Source of the DNA: JALYNX01 sp035292605
Lineage (GTDB): Bacteria > Actinomycetota > Acidimicrobiia > Spongiisociales > ZC4RG35
Assembly (NCBI GenBank): GCA_035292605.1
Contig: DATDPT010000021.1
Location: 1-57,486 of the forward strand
DNA: 57,486 nt
Reading direction: 5' to 3'
Under the pieces are notes generated by a model. The model had not been told where the DNA came from. It worked only from the letters and a program-made list of their open reading frames with translations, and did not search any database. Every line of letters starts with the position of its first letter. Position 1 is the first letter of the stretch. This document shows, one piece after another, positions 25,709 through 33,504 of this stretch. The translations under genes were made by a program, and so were the position numbers.

Positions 25709-26916
25709 GCGACCTCGGAATCGTCTGGCAGATCGCGCGCCGGGAGCTGAGGGAGAGGGGCCGCTCCAAGGCCTATCTGATCACCAGCGCCGTGACCGCC
25801 ATTCTCGTGGTGGGATTGATCCTGGTTCCGAGGCTCCTCGACGGTGGCACCGACGAGTACGAGGTGGGTTCGATCGGATCGGGCAACGAGGCGATCATCG
25901 AAGCCGCCGAACTCCTGGCAAACGCCAACGACGAGCCCGAGGCTGAGCCGTCGATTGCGATCGCCACAGTGGGCTTCTCCGACCGAGGGCTGGCCGAGGC
26001 AGCATTGGAGGAACGCGAGCTCGACGCCATCTTGATCGACGGGTCTGAGGTGATCGTCGAGAGCGTCGGCGGCTTCGGCGAGTCCAAGATCCTGAGCTAT
26101 CTCCAGCGGGGGGCGGCCTCCGTCGAGTTGGAGGCCATCGTCGCCGCCGAGGGAGATGTCGCCGCCGACGTCATCGAGGTCATGACTTCCGATCCTCTCG
26201 AGACCGGCACGCTGAGCGGGCAGGAAGCCGGCGACGAATCGAGAGGGGCCATCGCCTACGCCGGGCTCCTCCTCCTATACGGGGCTGTGTTGTTGTACGG
26301 GACGTGGATCCTCTCCGGGGTCACCGAGGAGAAGACCAACCGGGTGGTTGAAGTCTTGCTTTCGAGCATCAAGCCCTGGCAACTGCTGGCCGGGAAGATC
26401 CTCGGCATCGGGATCTTGGGCATCGGACAGTTTGCGGGGACCATCCTCATTGCCGTCACCACGATTCAGCTCGCCGGGATCTTCGAGTTGCCCAGTCTCA
26501 ACACCTTCGCCGTGGTGAACCTGATCGTTTGGTTCATCCTCGGGTTCCTCCTGTTCGCGGTGATGTTCGGCGCGGCCGGGTCACTGGTGAGCCGGATGGA
26601 AGACGCCCAGAACGTGGCGTTCCCGATGTCGATGACGGCGGTCGCCGGTTTCTTCGTGGCGCTGGCGACCCTGTCCGATCCTGACGGTGTGGCCGCGGTG
26701 GTTGGAACGTTCGTCCCCTTGACAGCGCCCTTCGTGGTGCCGGTCCGCGCCGCCCTCGACGCCATCCCTTGGTGGCAGTACGCGGCTGCTCTGATCCTCA
26801 CGGTCGGAACCATCATCGGCCTCGTCTTCGTCGCCGGCCGGATCTACGCCGGCGGGCTGCTCCGTTACGGGGGCCGGGTCAAGGTCCGTGAGGCCTGGCG
26901 TTCCGCAGCCGAATAG
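25705..26916 (+). CDS. ABC-2 type exporter permease (NatB-like)
   Basis: 403 residues. One N-terminal membrane segment (about 24-40), a large extracytoplasmic domain (about 45-190, acidic), then five to six membrane segments between about 190 and 385. Contains GVTEEKTNRVVEVLLSSIKPWQLLAGKI, the hallmark E-E-K-x-N-R-x-x-E-x-L motif of NatB/ABC-2 permeases. ATGA overlap with its ATPase. The 3' flank carries the first copy of the 50-bp palindromic repeat. Confidence 0.92.
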   Translation: MSDLGIVWQIARRELRERGRSKAYLITSAVTAILVVGLILVPRLLDGGTDEYEVGSIGSGNEAIIEAAELLANANDEPEAEPSIAIATVGFSDRGLAEAALEERELDAILIDGSEVIVESVGGFGESKILSYLQRGAASVELEAIVAAEGDVAADVIEVMTSDPLETGTLSGQEAGDESRGAIAYAGLLLLYGAVLLYGTWILSGVTEEKTNRVVEVLLSSIKPWQLLAGKILGIGILGIGQFAGTILIAVTTIQLAGIFELPSLNTFAVVNLIVWFILGFLLFAVMFGAAGSLVSRMEDAQNVAFPMSMTAVAGFFVALATLSDPDGVAAVVGTFVPLTAPFVVPVRAALDAIPWWQYAAALILTVGTIIGLVFVAGRIYAGGLLRYGGRVKVREAWRSAAE

Positions 26917-26946
26917 CCGGGTTGGATCTCCGGTGGGTACCCCTCC

Positions 26947-26996
26947 GTAATTGGGAGCAAGAGGGGTCATATATGGCCCTGTGTGTCCCAATTACG
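26947..26996. repeat. 50-bp palindromic repeat, copy A
   Basis: One of three ungapped 50-bp copies. Outer arms GTAATTGGGA / TCCCAATTAC are perfectly complementary; an inner pair AGGG / CCCT is centred on the same axis; the core GGGGTCATAT is identical in all copies. Located between the NatB-like permease and a codirectional crotonase gene, ending just before that gene's -10 box. Confidence 0.85.
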
Positions 26997-27002
26997 AGGG
27001 CG

Positions 27003-27008
27003 TAACCT
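27003..27008 (+). promoter_or_regulatory. Leaderless -10 element for the crotonase gene
   Basis: TAACCT with six bases to the GTG at 27015; seven bases downstream of repeat copy A. Confidence 0.6.
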
Positions 27009-27014
27009 CCGCAG

Positions 27015-27824
27015 GTGGGCTACGAACACCTCGAGATCGAGCACACCGGGCACGTAGCCACCGTCTGGCTCAACCGGCCCGAGAAGCTCAATGCCATGTC
27101 CGAGGACATGTGGGTCGATCTTCCGGTGGCCATGGCCGATCTCGACGCCGATGACACGATCCGTGTGATGGTCCTCGCCGGGCGCGGGCCCTCGTTCACG
27201 GTCGGGATCGACATCGGGATGCTCTCCTCGCTCCAGCCGTCCGGGCTCTCCCACGCTCAGGCCAATCACCGTCTCTACAGCCAGATCAGACGGCTCCAAC
27301 TCACCGCAAGTTGTCTCGCCAACTCACCAAAGCCGGTGATTGCCGCGGTGCACGGGCATTGTCTCGGGGCGGGAATGGACCTGATCACCGCCTGTGACAT
27401 CCGTTACGGGTCCGCCGACTCGGTGTTCTCGATTCGGGAGACGCGGATGGCCATCGTCGCCGATGTGGGGACCCTGCAACGGCTCCCCGCCATCGTCGGA
27501 TCGGGTCACACCGCGGAGTTGGCCTTCAGCGGCGCCGATATCGACGCGGCGCGGGCGTCCGAGATCGGCTTGCTCAACCGGGTGTTCCCCGACGCAGCAA
27601 CCACCCAAGCGGCGGCGTTGGAGTTGGCGAGTGAGATTGCCTCCAACTCACCACTGGTGGTGCAAGGGATCAAGACGATTCTCTCCGCCAATGACGGCAG
27701 GTCGACAGCCGACGCTCTCGAATATGTGGCGCGTTGGAATGCCACTCACCTGATCTCCGGCGATCTGATGGAGGCGCTGGCGGCCTTCGTCGAGAAGAGA
27801 CCGCCTGACTTCAAGGGCGACTGA
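27015..27824 (+). CDS. Crotonase family enzyme, dienoyl-CoA isomerase (ECH1)-like
   Basis: 269 residues. Crotonase fold with oxyanion segments GPSFTVGIDIGM and HGHCLGAGMDL. The three acidic residues of delta3,5-delta2,4-dienoyl-CoA isomerase are in place: D128 (ACDIRY), E142 (IRETRM) and D150 (VADVGTLQRLP), the last motif being very like eukaryotic ECH1. That enzyme shifts double bonds during degradation of odd-position unsaturated fatty acids. An ordinary enoyl-CoA hydratase is less likely because the pattern of acids differs. Leaderless GTG start. A strong hairpin follows at 27921. Confidence 0.85.
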   Translation: MGYEHLEIEHTGHVATVWLNRPEKLNAMSEDMWVDLPVAMADLDADDTIRVMVLAGRGPSFTVGIDIGMLSSLQPSGLSHAQANHRLYSQIRRLQLTASCLANSPKPVIAAVHGHCLGAGMDLITACDIRYGSADSVFSIRETRMAIVADVGTLQRLPAIVGSGHTAELAFSGADIDAARASEIGLLNRVFPDAATTQAAALELASEIASNSPLVVQGIKTILSANDGRSTADALEYVARWNATHLISGDLMEALAAFVEKRPPDFKGD

Positions 27825-27920
27825 GCCCGAACACGGGCCCTCTCCGTCCTGTTCACCGGATTCGTGTTCCTTTACATCCGCAAGCGAGCCGTCCTTCTCT
27901 AAGCGCCGGCCAGCGGATGG

Positions 27921-27948
27921 AATCGAGCCCCCGAAAGGGGGCTCGATT
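27921..27948. terminator. Strong hairpin with GAAA tetraloop
   Basis: Perfect 12-bp stem AATCGAGCCCCC / GGGGGCTCGATT closing a GAAA loop, followed by CGCTTTCGG. It lies about 95 bases after the crotonase gene in a 256-bp gap that otherwise shows no gene, and probably ends that transcript. Confidence 0.75.
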
Positions 27949-28080
27949 CGCTTTCGGAGTCCTTTCTCCGATGTCGCCATCAGACCGGATCGGCGTTCCG
28001 TGACCGTTACGGGCCGGCGACCGGAGAACGAGATGCTGGGTCACCATTCCCGTAAAGGGGCGGCGCCACAATGCGGGGCG

Positions 28081-29475
28081 ATGGCCGAATACGACGCGGT
28101 AGTGGTGGGAGCCGGCCCCAATGGCCTGGCGGCCGCGGCCGAGATGACCCACGCCGGGAGACGTGTCCTCGTCGTAGAGCAGGCAGATGTCATCGGCGGG
28201 GGCACTCGAACCGAAGAGCTCACCCTTCCCGGATATCTCCACGACATCTGCTCTGCTATCCATCCTCTTGGGATCGCATCACCGTTCTTCCAGGAGGTGG
28301 GGCTCGATGTGGAGTGGATTCAGCCCGACATTCCCCTCTCCCACCCTCTCGGCGGGGGACACGCCGGCGCTTTGTTTCGTGATCTGGAGGAAACCGCCGC
28401 CCGGTTTGGTGGGGACGAAGGCCGCTATCTGCGGATCATGCGTCCATTGGTGGAGTCGGCAGACCAAGTGATCGAAGACTTCCTTGGCCCCTTGTCCCCC
28501 ATCCCCAAGAACCCGTCGAGCTTCATCCGACTCGCCACCCGCGGAGCGCTTCCGGCTTCCATCATTGCCTCGGGTTTCTCCTCCCCGGAAGCGAGAGGAG
28601 TCTTCGCCGGTCTCGCCACTCATGCCATTGCACCCTTGAACTCACCGCTGACCGGCGGTGTTGCTCTCCTCTTCGGGGTCACGGGGCACGCGTACGGTTG
28701 GCCCCTGGTCGGAGGTGGATCGCAACGGATCGCCGATGCCCTGGCCAAGATCGTCACCGACGGTGGCGGGACAATCGAGACCGGAAGGTCGATTGCAACG
28801 CTGGACCAGCTTCCTGGTGGCCAGGTGATCATCCTCGACGTGATGCCTCGGGCCGCAATTCGGATTGGGGGGGCCAGGGTCGACATGCAACATCGACGGA
28901 GATTTGCCGCATGGAAGACCGGCCCTGGGGTCTTCAAGATGGACTGGGCCCTCGACGGGCCCATCCCTTGGCTGGACGATTGGAGCCCTCGGGCCGGGAC
29001 CGTTCATGTCGGTGGAACATGGGAGGAAGTGGCGGCCGCCGAGGATCTGGTGCACGGCGGGAGTCACCCCGAAACACCTTTTGTGCTGGTAGCACAGCAG
29101 TCGTTGTTCGATCCGAGCCGTGCCCCCCATGGCAAGCAAACGGCATGGGGCTATTGCCACGTCCCGAATGGATCCGACCTTGACATGACCGCAGCTATCG
29201 AGGCGCAGATCGAGCAGTTCGCCCCCGGATTCAGGGACTTGATCCTCGAGCGTCACTCCATGAACGCAGCCCAGTTCGAGGACCACAATCCCAACTACAT
29301 CGGTGGGGATATAGCCGGCGGGGGTTTCGGGCCGAGGAAGGTATTCCAGTTAGGTTCGACCGGGCCTTATCGCATCGGAGAAGGGCTCTACCTCTGCTCC
29401 TCGGCCACACCGCCCGGGGCCGGGGTCCACGGAATGTGTGGGTTCTACGCCGCCAGGGCTGCACTCGCTGGCTGA
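28081..29475 (+). CDS. FAD-dependent oxidoreductase, phytoene desaturase-like
   Basis: 464-residue flavoprotein of the CrtI/amine-oxidase superfamily. The dinucleotide motif VVVGAGPNGLAAAAEM starts at residue 7, followed by VVEQADVIGGGTRTEEL and the GYLHDICSAIHPL region. The C-terminal FAD-binding segment reads GLYLCSSATPPGAGVHGMCG. Family members include carotenoid desaturases and many uncharacterised NAD(P)/FAD oxidoreductases; no carotenoid genes are adjacent, so function is open. The ATG at 28081 starts the family sequence; an open frame extends 27 codons upstream. CACAAT at 28067 may be a -10 box. Confidence 0.85.
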   Translation: MAEYDAVVVGAGPNGLAAAAEMTHAGRRVLVVEQADVIGGGTRTEELTLPGYLHDICSAIHPLGIASPFFQEVGLDVEWIQPDIPLSHPLGGGHAGALFRDLEETAARFGGDEGRYLRIMRPLVESADQVIEDFLGPLSPIPKNPSSFIRLATRGALPASIIASGFSSPEARGVFAGLATHAIAPLNSPLTGGVALLFGVTGHAYGWPLVGGGSQRIADALAKIVTDGGGTIETGRSIATLDQLPGGQVIILDVMPRAAIRIGGARVDMQHRRRFAAWKTGPGVFKMDWALDGPIPWLDDWSPRAGTVHVGGTWEEVAAAEDLVHGGSHPETPFVLVAQQSLFDPSRAPHGKQTAWGYCHVPNGSDLDMTAAIEAQIEQFAPGFRDLILERHSMNAAQFEDHNPNYIGGDIAGGGFGPRKVFQLGSTGPYRIGEGLYLCSSATPPGAGVHGMCGFYAARAALAG

Positions 29476-29635
29476 TCGAAACCGGCTCTCCATCAGCCGG
29501 TACGCCAACGCCTCTGACTGGTCACCGAAGATCTCGATCGCCTCATCAATCAGAGACTCTGCACCCGGTCGGCCTCGGGATTTGGATCTCCGATCGGGGC
29601 TGAGGCGTTCGACCCATCTCGTCCGCTAAAGCCAG

Positions 29636-29661
29636 AGGCCCTAATTGCCGAAATAGGGCCT
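29636..29661 (+). promoter_or_regulatory. Inverted repeat abutting a start codon
   Basis: AGGCCCTA and TAGGGCCT are perfect 8-bp inverted arms separated by 10 bases, the right arm ending directly before the ATG at 29662. It could be an operator or an RNA hairpin that controls access to the start codon; no Shine-Dalgarno is visible otherwise. Confidence 0.45.
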
Positions 29662-29934
29662 ATGACCGCATCAACAGCCGAATTCTTCATTGACTGGGCC
29701 GCCCATCCCATCGGCAAGGTGACGAGGGCGCTCATCGCCGTGGTCGGTGTCATCGTGGCCACCCTGGTCCTGCTCCTCGCGACGCTTGGAGCCCAGAATG
29801 CCTGGATTCTCGTCCTGATCGGCGTCGCGCTTGCCGCCACGTCGATCCGTGCGGCGATGGAACCGAATGCCATCAGGCTCACCACGCTCGCCGTGGTGCT
29901 GATGGCGGTCCCCATCGCCGGACAAATCATGTGA
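29662..29934 (+). CDS. Small membrane protein of unknown function
   Basis: 90 residues with an amphipathic N-terminus (FFIDWAAHPIGKVTRALI) and three hydrophobic segments (about 24-43, 46-63 and 70-88), no charged motif or cysteine. The intrinsic terminator 40 bases downstream supports a real, separately transcribed gene. No family recognised. Confidence 0.6.
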   Translation: MTASTAEFFIDWAAHPIGKVTRALIAVVGVIVATLVLLLATLGAQNAWILVLIGVALAATSIRAAMEPNAIRLTTLAVVLMAVPIAGQIM

Positions 29935-29973
29935 AGTCTCCTGCGCACGGTCCCAACGACCCGACGCTGACCC

Positions 29974-30006
29974 ACACGGCCACCGGCTAACGGTGGCCGT
30001 GTTTTG
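29974..30006 (+). terminator. Intrinsic terminator
   Basis: Perfect 12-bp stem ACACGGCCACCG / CGGTGGCCGTGT with a 5-base loop followed by TTTGT, 40 bases after the small membrane protein gene. Confidence 0.85.
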
Positions 30007-30035
30007 TCGTGGGCACCGGAAGACCGGCCCACAGC

Positions 30036-30167
30036 ATGGGGGTGATCCCCCATAGGCGGACTGGACGGTACGGGTCATGATCGCGGCCGGGGACTTCAGG
30101 GAGACCACGTCCCTCGAAGCGACAATGGGGACCCCATGGGGGGATCGTCCAAGGTGATCCCCCCATG
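30036..30167. promoter_or_regulatory. Cluster of G/C dyads upstream of a two-component operon
   Basis: Three dyads lie in the 180 bases before the kinase gene: ATGGGGG-TGAT-CCCCCAT (30036-30053), ATGGGG-A-CCCCAT (30124-30136) and CCATGGGGGGATC / GATCCCCCCATGG with a 9-base spacer (30133-30167). The string GGTGATCCCCC occurs in the first and last. The arrangement suggests operator sites for the adjacent response regulator, or a second transcript end. Binding is inference. Confidence 0.45.
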
Positions 30168-30185
30168 GTTCGACCCTTCTTGTGA

Positions 30186-31364
30186 ATGATGACCGACATC
30201 GAGAATCGAGACCCGGGCCCCGGCAGAGGGGTAGCTTCGGCGGCGATGACCGCGCGATTCAGCCACCGGGGCAGCCCAGAGCTCGAGACGACGCTCCGCC
30301 GGATGGTGGTCATCTTCCGCTTCCTGGGATTGGTCTGGATGGCAATCCTGGTGGCGATCACGATTGCGGTCGATCCCCCGCCGACCCTCTGGATCGTTTG
30401 GGCGTCCCTGGGTCTAGCCCTCGGCTGGACCCTGCTCACCTGGTACATGTCGCGAGGGCATCCCCGAACGATGTCGTCAATGGGATGGCTGGTCCTCGAT
30501 GCGATCGCCATGCTGGCCATCGGCGCAGCTTCGGTCGCCTCCGGGGCAGACGAGCTCTTCCACGGCGGTCTCCCGCTGTCGCTGGTCTTCACCGGTGCTC
30601 TGGTCGGCGGTCTACCCGGCTCCCTGCTGGCCGCGATGGCCCTCGGCGTCGAGCAATTTCTGGTTCACATAATCGCCGACCTCGGAGCGGTTCGAGCGGC
30701 GGGCAGTGTCATCTTCTTCGTGGTCGGCGCCATCGTCGGCTGGACCTTCGACAAGCTGCGTGACTACGACATCGCCCGCCAGGAAGCACAGGAGCGGCTG
30801 GCCGAGGAGCAGGCCGTCGTATTGCTCCACAGGCAAAGGGCTGCACTCGCCGACCGTATCCACGACTCGGTGCTGCAGACCCTGCACGCCATTCGGATGG
30901 GAGCCGACGACCCGGCGCAGTCCCGCTATCTCGCTCGTCGTCAGGAACGGGAGCTGCGTCGCAACATCGAGGAATGGCGCTCCGAGTATCCCAACAGCTT
31001 CCGGGCCTCCCTGCTCGCCGTTCGCGACGAGATAGAGGACACTCATCGTGTTGAGATCGAGGCGGTGATACGCGACGATGCCCAGCTCAGCACCAGTCTG
31101 GCGGCCGCGGTGGAAGCCGCCAGGGAGGCGCTGGCCAACGCCGCCAAGCACTCGGGCTCGCCCAACATTGCTCTCTACGCCGAGTTCTGCAACGGAGACG
31201 CCTATATCCACGTCCGGGACCGGGGCACGGGCTTTCTCGATGACAGGGCACGCGTCCGGGTCCACGAGCGCCTGGCCAAGCGAGTCGAGTCCGTCGGTGG
31301 CGTGGTCGACATCGACTCCGGGCGGGAATCCGGCACCGAGATCAAGATCACCGTCGAGGTTTGA
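30186..31364 (+). CDS. Sensor histidine kinase, NarL-type (HisKA_3)
   Basis: 392 residues. Five to six membrane segments between about 41 and 186 (short loops, no large sensor domain), a coiled linker (RQEAQERLAEEQAVVLLHRQ), the HisKA_3 box with phospho-acceptor H226 (ADRIHDSVLQTLHAI), and a HATPase_c domain with N-box EALANAAKHS and G-box RDRGTGF. The paired regulator starts one base after its stop. The membrane-embedded input suggests sensing of a lipid-soluble or membrane-state signal, as in DesK/LiaS relatives; this is inference. Confidence 0.92.
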   Translation: MMTDIENRDPGPGRGVASAAMTARFSHRGSPELETTLRRMVVIFRFLGLVWMAILVAITIAVDPPPTLWIVWASLGLALGWTLLTWYMSRGHPRTMSSMGWLVLDAIAMLAIGAASVASGADELFHGGLPLSLVFTGALVGGLPGSLLAAMALGVEQFLVHIIADLGAVRAAGSVIFFVVGAIVGWTFDKLRDYDIARQEAQERLAEEQAVVLLHRQRAALADRIHDSVLQTLHAIRMGADDPAQSRYLARRQERELRRNIEEWRSEYPNSFRASLLAVRDEIEDTHRVEIEAVIRDDAQLSTSLAAAVEAAREALANAAKHSGSPNIALYAEFCNGDAYIHVRDRGTGFLDDRARVRVHERLAKRVESVGGVVDIDSGRESGTEIKITVEV

Positions 31365-31365
31365 C

Positions 31366-32016
31366 ATGGCTGACAGGCTGCGGATCCTGCTCGTCGACGA
31401 CCACGACGTGGTGCGCGCCGGGATGCGTGCGATCCTCGATCACTCGTTCGACATCGTCGGCGAGGCGGACAACGTCGACAGCGCCATCGAGTTGACCAGG
31501 GAGCGCAATCCACAACTGGTGGTGCTCGATGTCAAACTCCCGGGGGGCGGCGGGGCATCGGTGATCGACGCCATCCGACCACACCAGCCGGATGTCCGGT
31601 TCATGGCGCTCACCGTCTCCACGTCACGCGAGGACGTGGCTCGGCTCATGGAGGCCGGTGTCGACGGTTACATAACCAAGACGACTCTGGGCACCGATCT
31701 CCCCGACCTGATCCATCAGACCTATGCCGGGGCCCGCCCGCTATCGCCTGATGTTGCGGGCTACCTGCTCGACATCGACGAGGACATCGTGGCCGGGGCC
31801 TCGATTTCCAGACTCACCCCGAGAGAACGGGAGGTGGTCAATCTCATCGCCCGGGGTTACACCTACCGGGAGACCGCCTCACGCATGGGAATCAGGGTCA
31901 AGACCCTGGAGAATCACATGGCTCACATCTTCGACAAGCTCAGCGTCGCCAGCCGGCACCAGCTGACCGCGCTGGCCTACGAAGAGGGCTACGTGCGGCC
32001 CGACGACGAGAGATGA
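31366..32016 (+). CDS. LuxR/NarL family response regulator
   Basis: 216 residues. Receiver domain with acidic D11/D12, phosphoacceptor D55 (LVVLDVKLPGGGG) and K105 (GYITKTT), followed by a LuxR-type helix-turn-helix (about 145-205: SRLTPREREVVNLIARGYTY ... VKTLENHMAHIFDKL). Cognate regulator of the adjacent kinase. The ATG at 31366 was chosen as the start of the receiver; the frame is open further upstream but only inside the kinase gene. Confidence 0.95.
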   Translation: MADRLRILLVDDHDVVRAGMRAILDHSFDIVGEADNVDSAIELTRERNPQLVVLDVKLPGGGGASVIDAIRPHQPDVRFMALTVSTSREDVARLMEAGVDGYITKTTLGTDLPDLIHQTYAGARPLSPDVAGYLLDIDEDIVAGASISRLTPREREVVNLIARGYTYRETASRMGIRVKTLENHMAHIFDKLSVASRHQLTALAYEEGYVRPDDER

Positions 32017-32045
32017 GATGACGCATCCGGAGCCGACTTGCCCCC

Positions 32046-32105
32046 CGTTCTCGCGCGGAGATAACGGCCTATGCACCCAGATGTCCGCGCCAAAACGGGA
32101 GAACG
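32046..32105. terminator. Imperfect inverted repeat between convergent genes
   Basis: CGTTCTC-GCGCGGA is matched by TCCGCGC then, after an 8-base bulge, GAGAACG. It lies in the 96-bp gap between the convergent response regulator and FabH-like genes. Function as terminator is inferred from position. Confidence 0.4.
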
Positions 32106-32112
32106 CCGCCCC

Positions 32113-33090
32113 TCAGAACTGCAGCGCGGCCGAAGCCCAGTGCAGCCCGGCCCCGAACGCGGTCAGCACCACCAGGTCACCTTCTTTGATCCTCTGGGTC
32201 TCGACCGCCTCCCAGAGGGCGAATGGCACCGTTGCCGAGCCGGTGTTCCCGTATTCCTGGATGTTGACGTAGACCTGTTCCTCGCTCAGCCCCAGTCTGC
32301 GGCCGATCGCATCGATGATCCTCAGATTGGCCTGATGGGGTATGACCAGGCTCACCTCTGCGGTGGTCTTCCCGACTCGTGCCAAGAGCTCCTCGACCGA
32401 AGCACTCATCCGCCGCACTGCCTCGGTGAAGACCTTGGGGCCATCCATGACCAGGTGGTTGTGCTCACCGGCGGCGAGGCTGGCCGCGTTGAATGGGTTT
32501 CTGGTGCCCCCGGTGGCCAGGGTGAGGATCTCGGCTTGCGAGCCGTCGGTGCCCGACACCACATCGAGGAGCCTCGCTCGGCCGCCATCCGGGCCCAGCA
32601 CCACCGCCCCGGCCGCATCACCGAAGAGGACCGCCGTCGCACGATCGGTCCAATCGAACAACCTCGTTATCAACTCGACACCGACGACCAGGACCTTGTG
32701 GGGCGTGAAGGCGATGCGGGCCCGGGCGATGTCAAGCGCCTGGACGAAACCGGCACAACCGCTGCCCCCCAGGTCATAGGCGGGGATGTGGTCGCAACCG
32801 AGACGATGCTGGAGCAAGGCGGCGGTGTCGGGGGTGTAGAGCTCGGGGGTGTCGGTGGCAATGATGATCTCCCCGATATCGGTCGGGATCAGACCGGCGT
32901 CTTTGATAGCCACCTCTGCGGCATTGGCGGCGAGAGTAAGCGTTGTCTCGTCGTCGGCCGCCACCCTTCGTCTCTTGATCCCGGTGCGCTGGGTGATCCA
33001 CTCATCGGTGGTGTCGACCAAGGCGGCCCAATCCTGATTGGTCATCACCCGTTCCGGGACATACCCCCCGAAACCCAAGAGCTCTGCCAT
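32113..33090 (-). CDS. 3-oxoacyl-ACP synthase III family protein (FabH-like)
   Basis: 325-residue ketoacyl synthase III. Catalytic C112 (GGSGCAGFVQAL), histidine in VIPHQANLRI and asparagine in YGNTGSAT complete the Cys-His-Asn triad; N-terminal GYVPERVMTNQDWAALVDTTDEWI is typical of FabH. It would start fatty acid synthesis from acetyl- or branched acyl-CoA, or act in a specialised pathway. No other fab genes adjoin, so it may be a secondary paralogue. ATG at 33090 chosen; a GTG four codons upstream is possible. Confidence 0.9.
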   Translation of the reverse strand: MAELLGFGGYVPERVMTNQDWAALVDTTDEWITQRTGIKRRRVAADDETTLTLAANAAEVAIKDAGLIPTDIGEIIIATDTPELYTPDTAALLQHRLGCDHIPAYDLGGSGCAGFVQALDIARARIAFTPHKVLVVGVELITRLFDWTDRATAVLFGDAAGAVVLGPDGGRARLLDVVSGTDGSQAEILTLATGGTRNPFNAASLAAGEHNHLVMDGPKVFTEAVRRMSASVEELLARVGKTTAEVSLVIPHQANLRIIDAIGRRLGLSEEQVYVNIQEYGNTGSATVPFALWEAVETQRIKEGDLVVLTAFGAGLHWASAALQF

Positions 33091-33177
33091 GGCCGCCCAC
33101 ACTAGGTCGGATACGCAGAGCTAGGACCAACCGCCTAGATTTCGCAAACCCGGTTTCGGAGACGGAGGGAGGACAAC

Positions 33178-33450
33178 ATGCCATGGACTCGCGAGTTACC
33201 ACCGTGCGAACACCTCGAAATGGTCCGAGAGGTGGAGCCGGGTGGCACCGGTTGCGGCGAGTGCCTGGCCGTCGGGGACACCTGGGTCCATCTCCGCCTC
33301 TGTCTCAGCTGTGGCAACGTTGGGTGTTGTGATCAGTCGAAGAACACACACGCCCGTAAGCACGCCGGCGCCGCCGAACATCCGATCGTGCGCTCTTTCG
33401 AGGCCGGCGAAGCCTGGCGCTGGTGCTATCCCGATTCTCGATTTGTCTGA
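33178..33450 (+). CDS. UBP-type zinc finger protein
   Basis: 90-residue stand-alone ZnF-UBP domain. Putative zinc ligands are C10, H12, C26, C29, C42, C45, C50, H58, H62 and H68 (CEH, CGEC, CLSCGNVGCCD, HARKH, EHP). In eukaryotes this fold binds the free Gly-Gly C-terminus of ubiquitin; in bacteria the ligand is unknown. It has the strongest Shine-Dalgarno of the region (GGAGGGAGGACAAC) and lies 54 bases before the receiver/oxidoreductase fusion, with which it is probably co-transcribed. Family call is strong, role unknown. Confidence 0.9.
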   Translation: MPWTRELPPCEHLEMVREVEPGGTGCGECLAVGDTWVHLRLCLSCGNVGCCDQSKNTHARKHAGAAEHPIVRSFEAGEAWRWCYPDSRFV

Positions 33451-33504
33451 GATGTCGCCCGTTTCTGCTCCCCTGACCCGACCCGCATCCGATGGGACCG
33501 TCCT

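Noticed and set aside
29438..29629. 63-codon open frame after the phytoene-desaturase-like gene
   Set aside because: Starts inside the preceding gene, has no Shine-Dalgarno or leaderless box and a random-looking composition.
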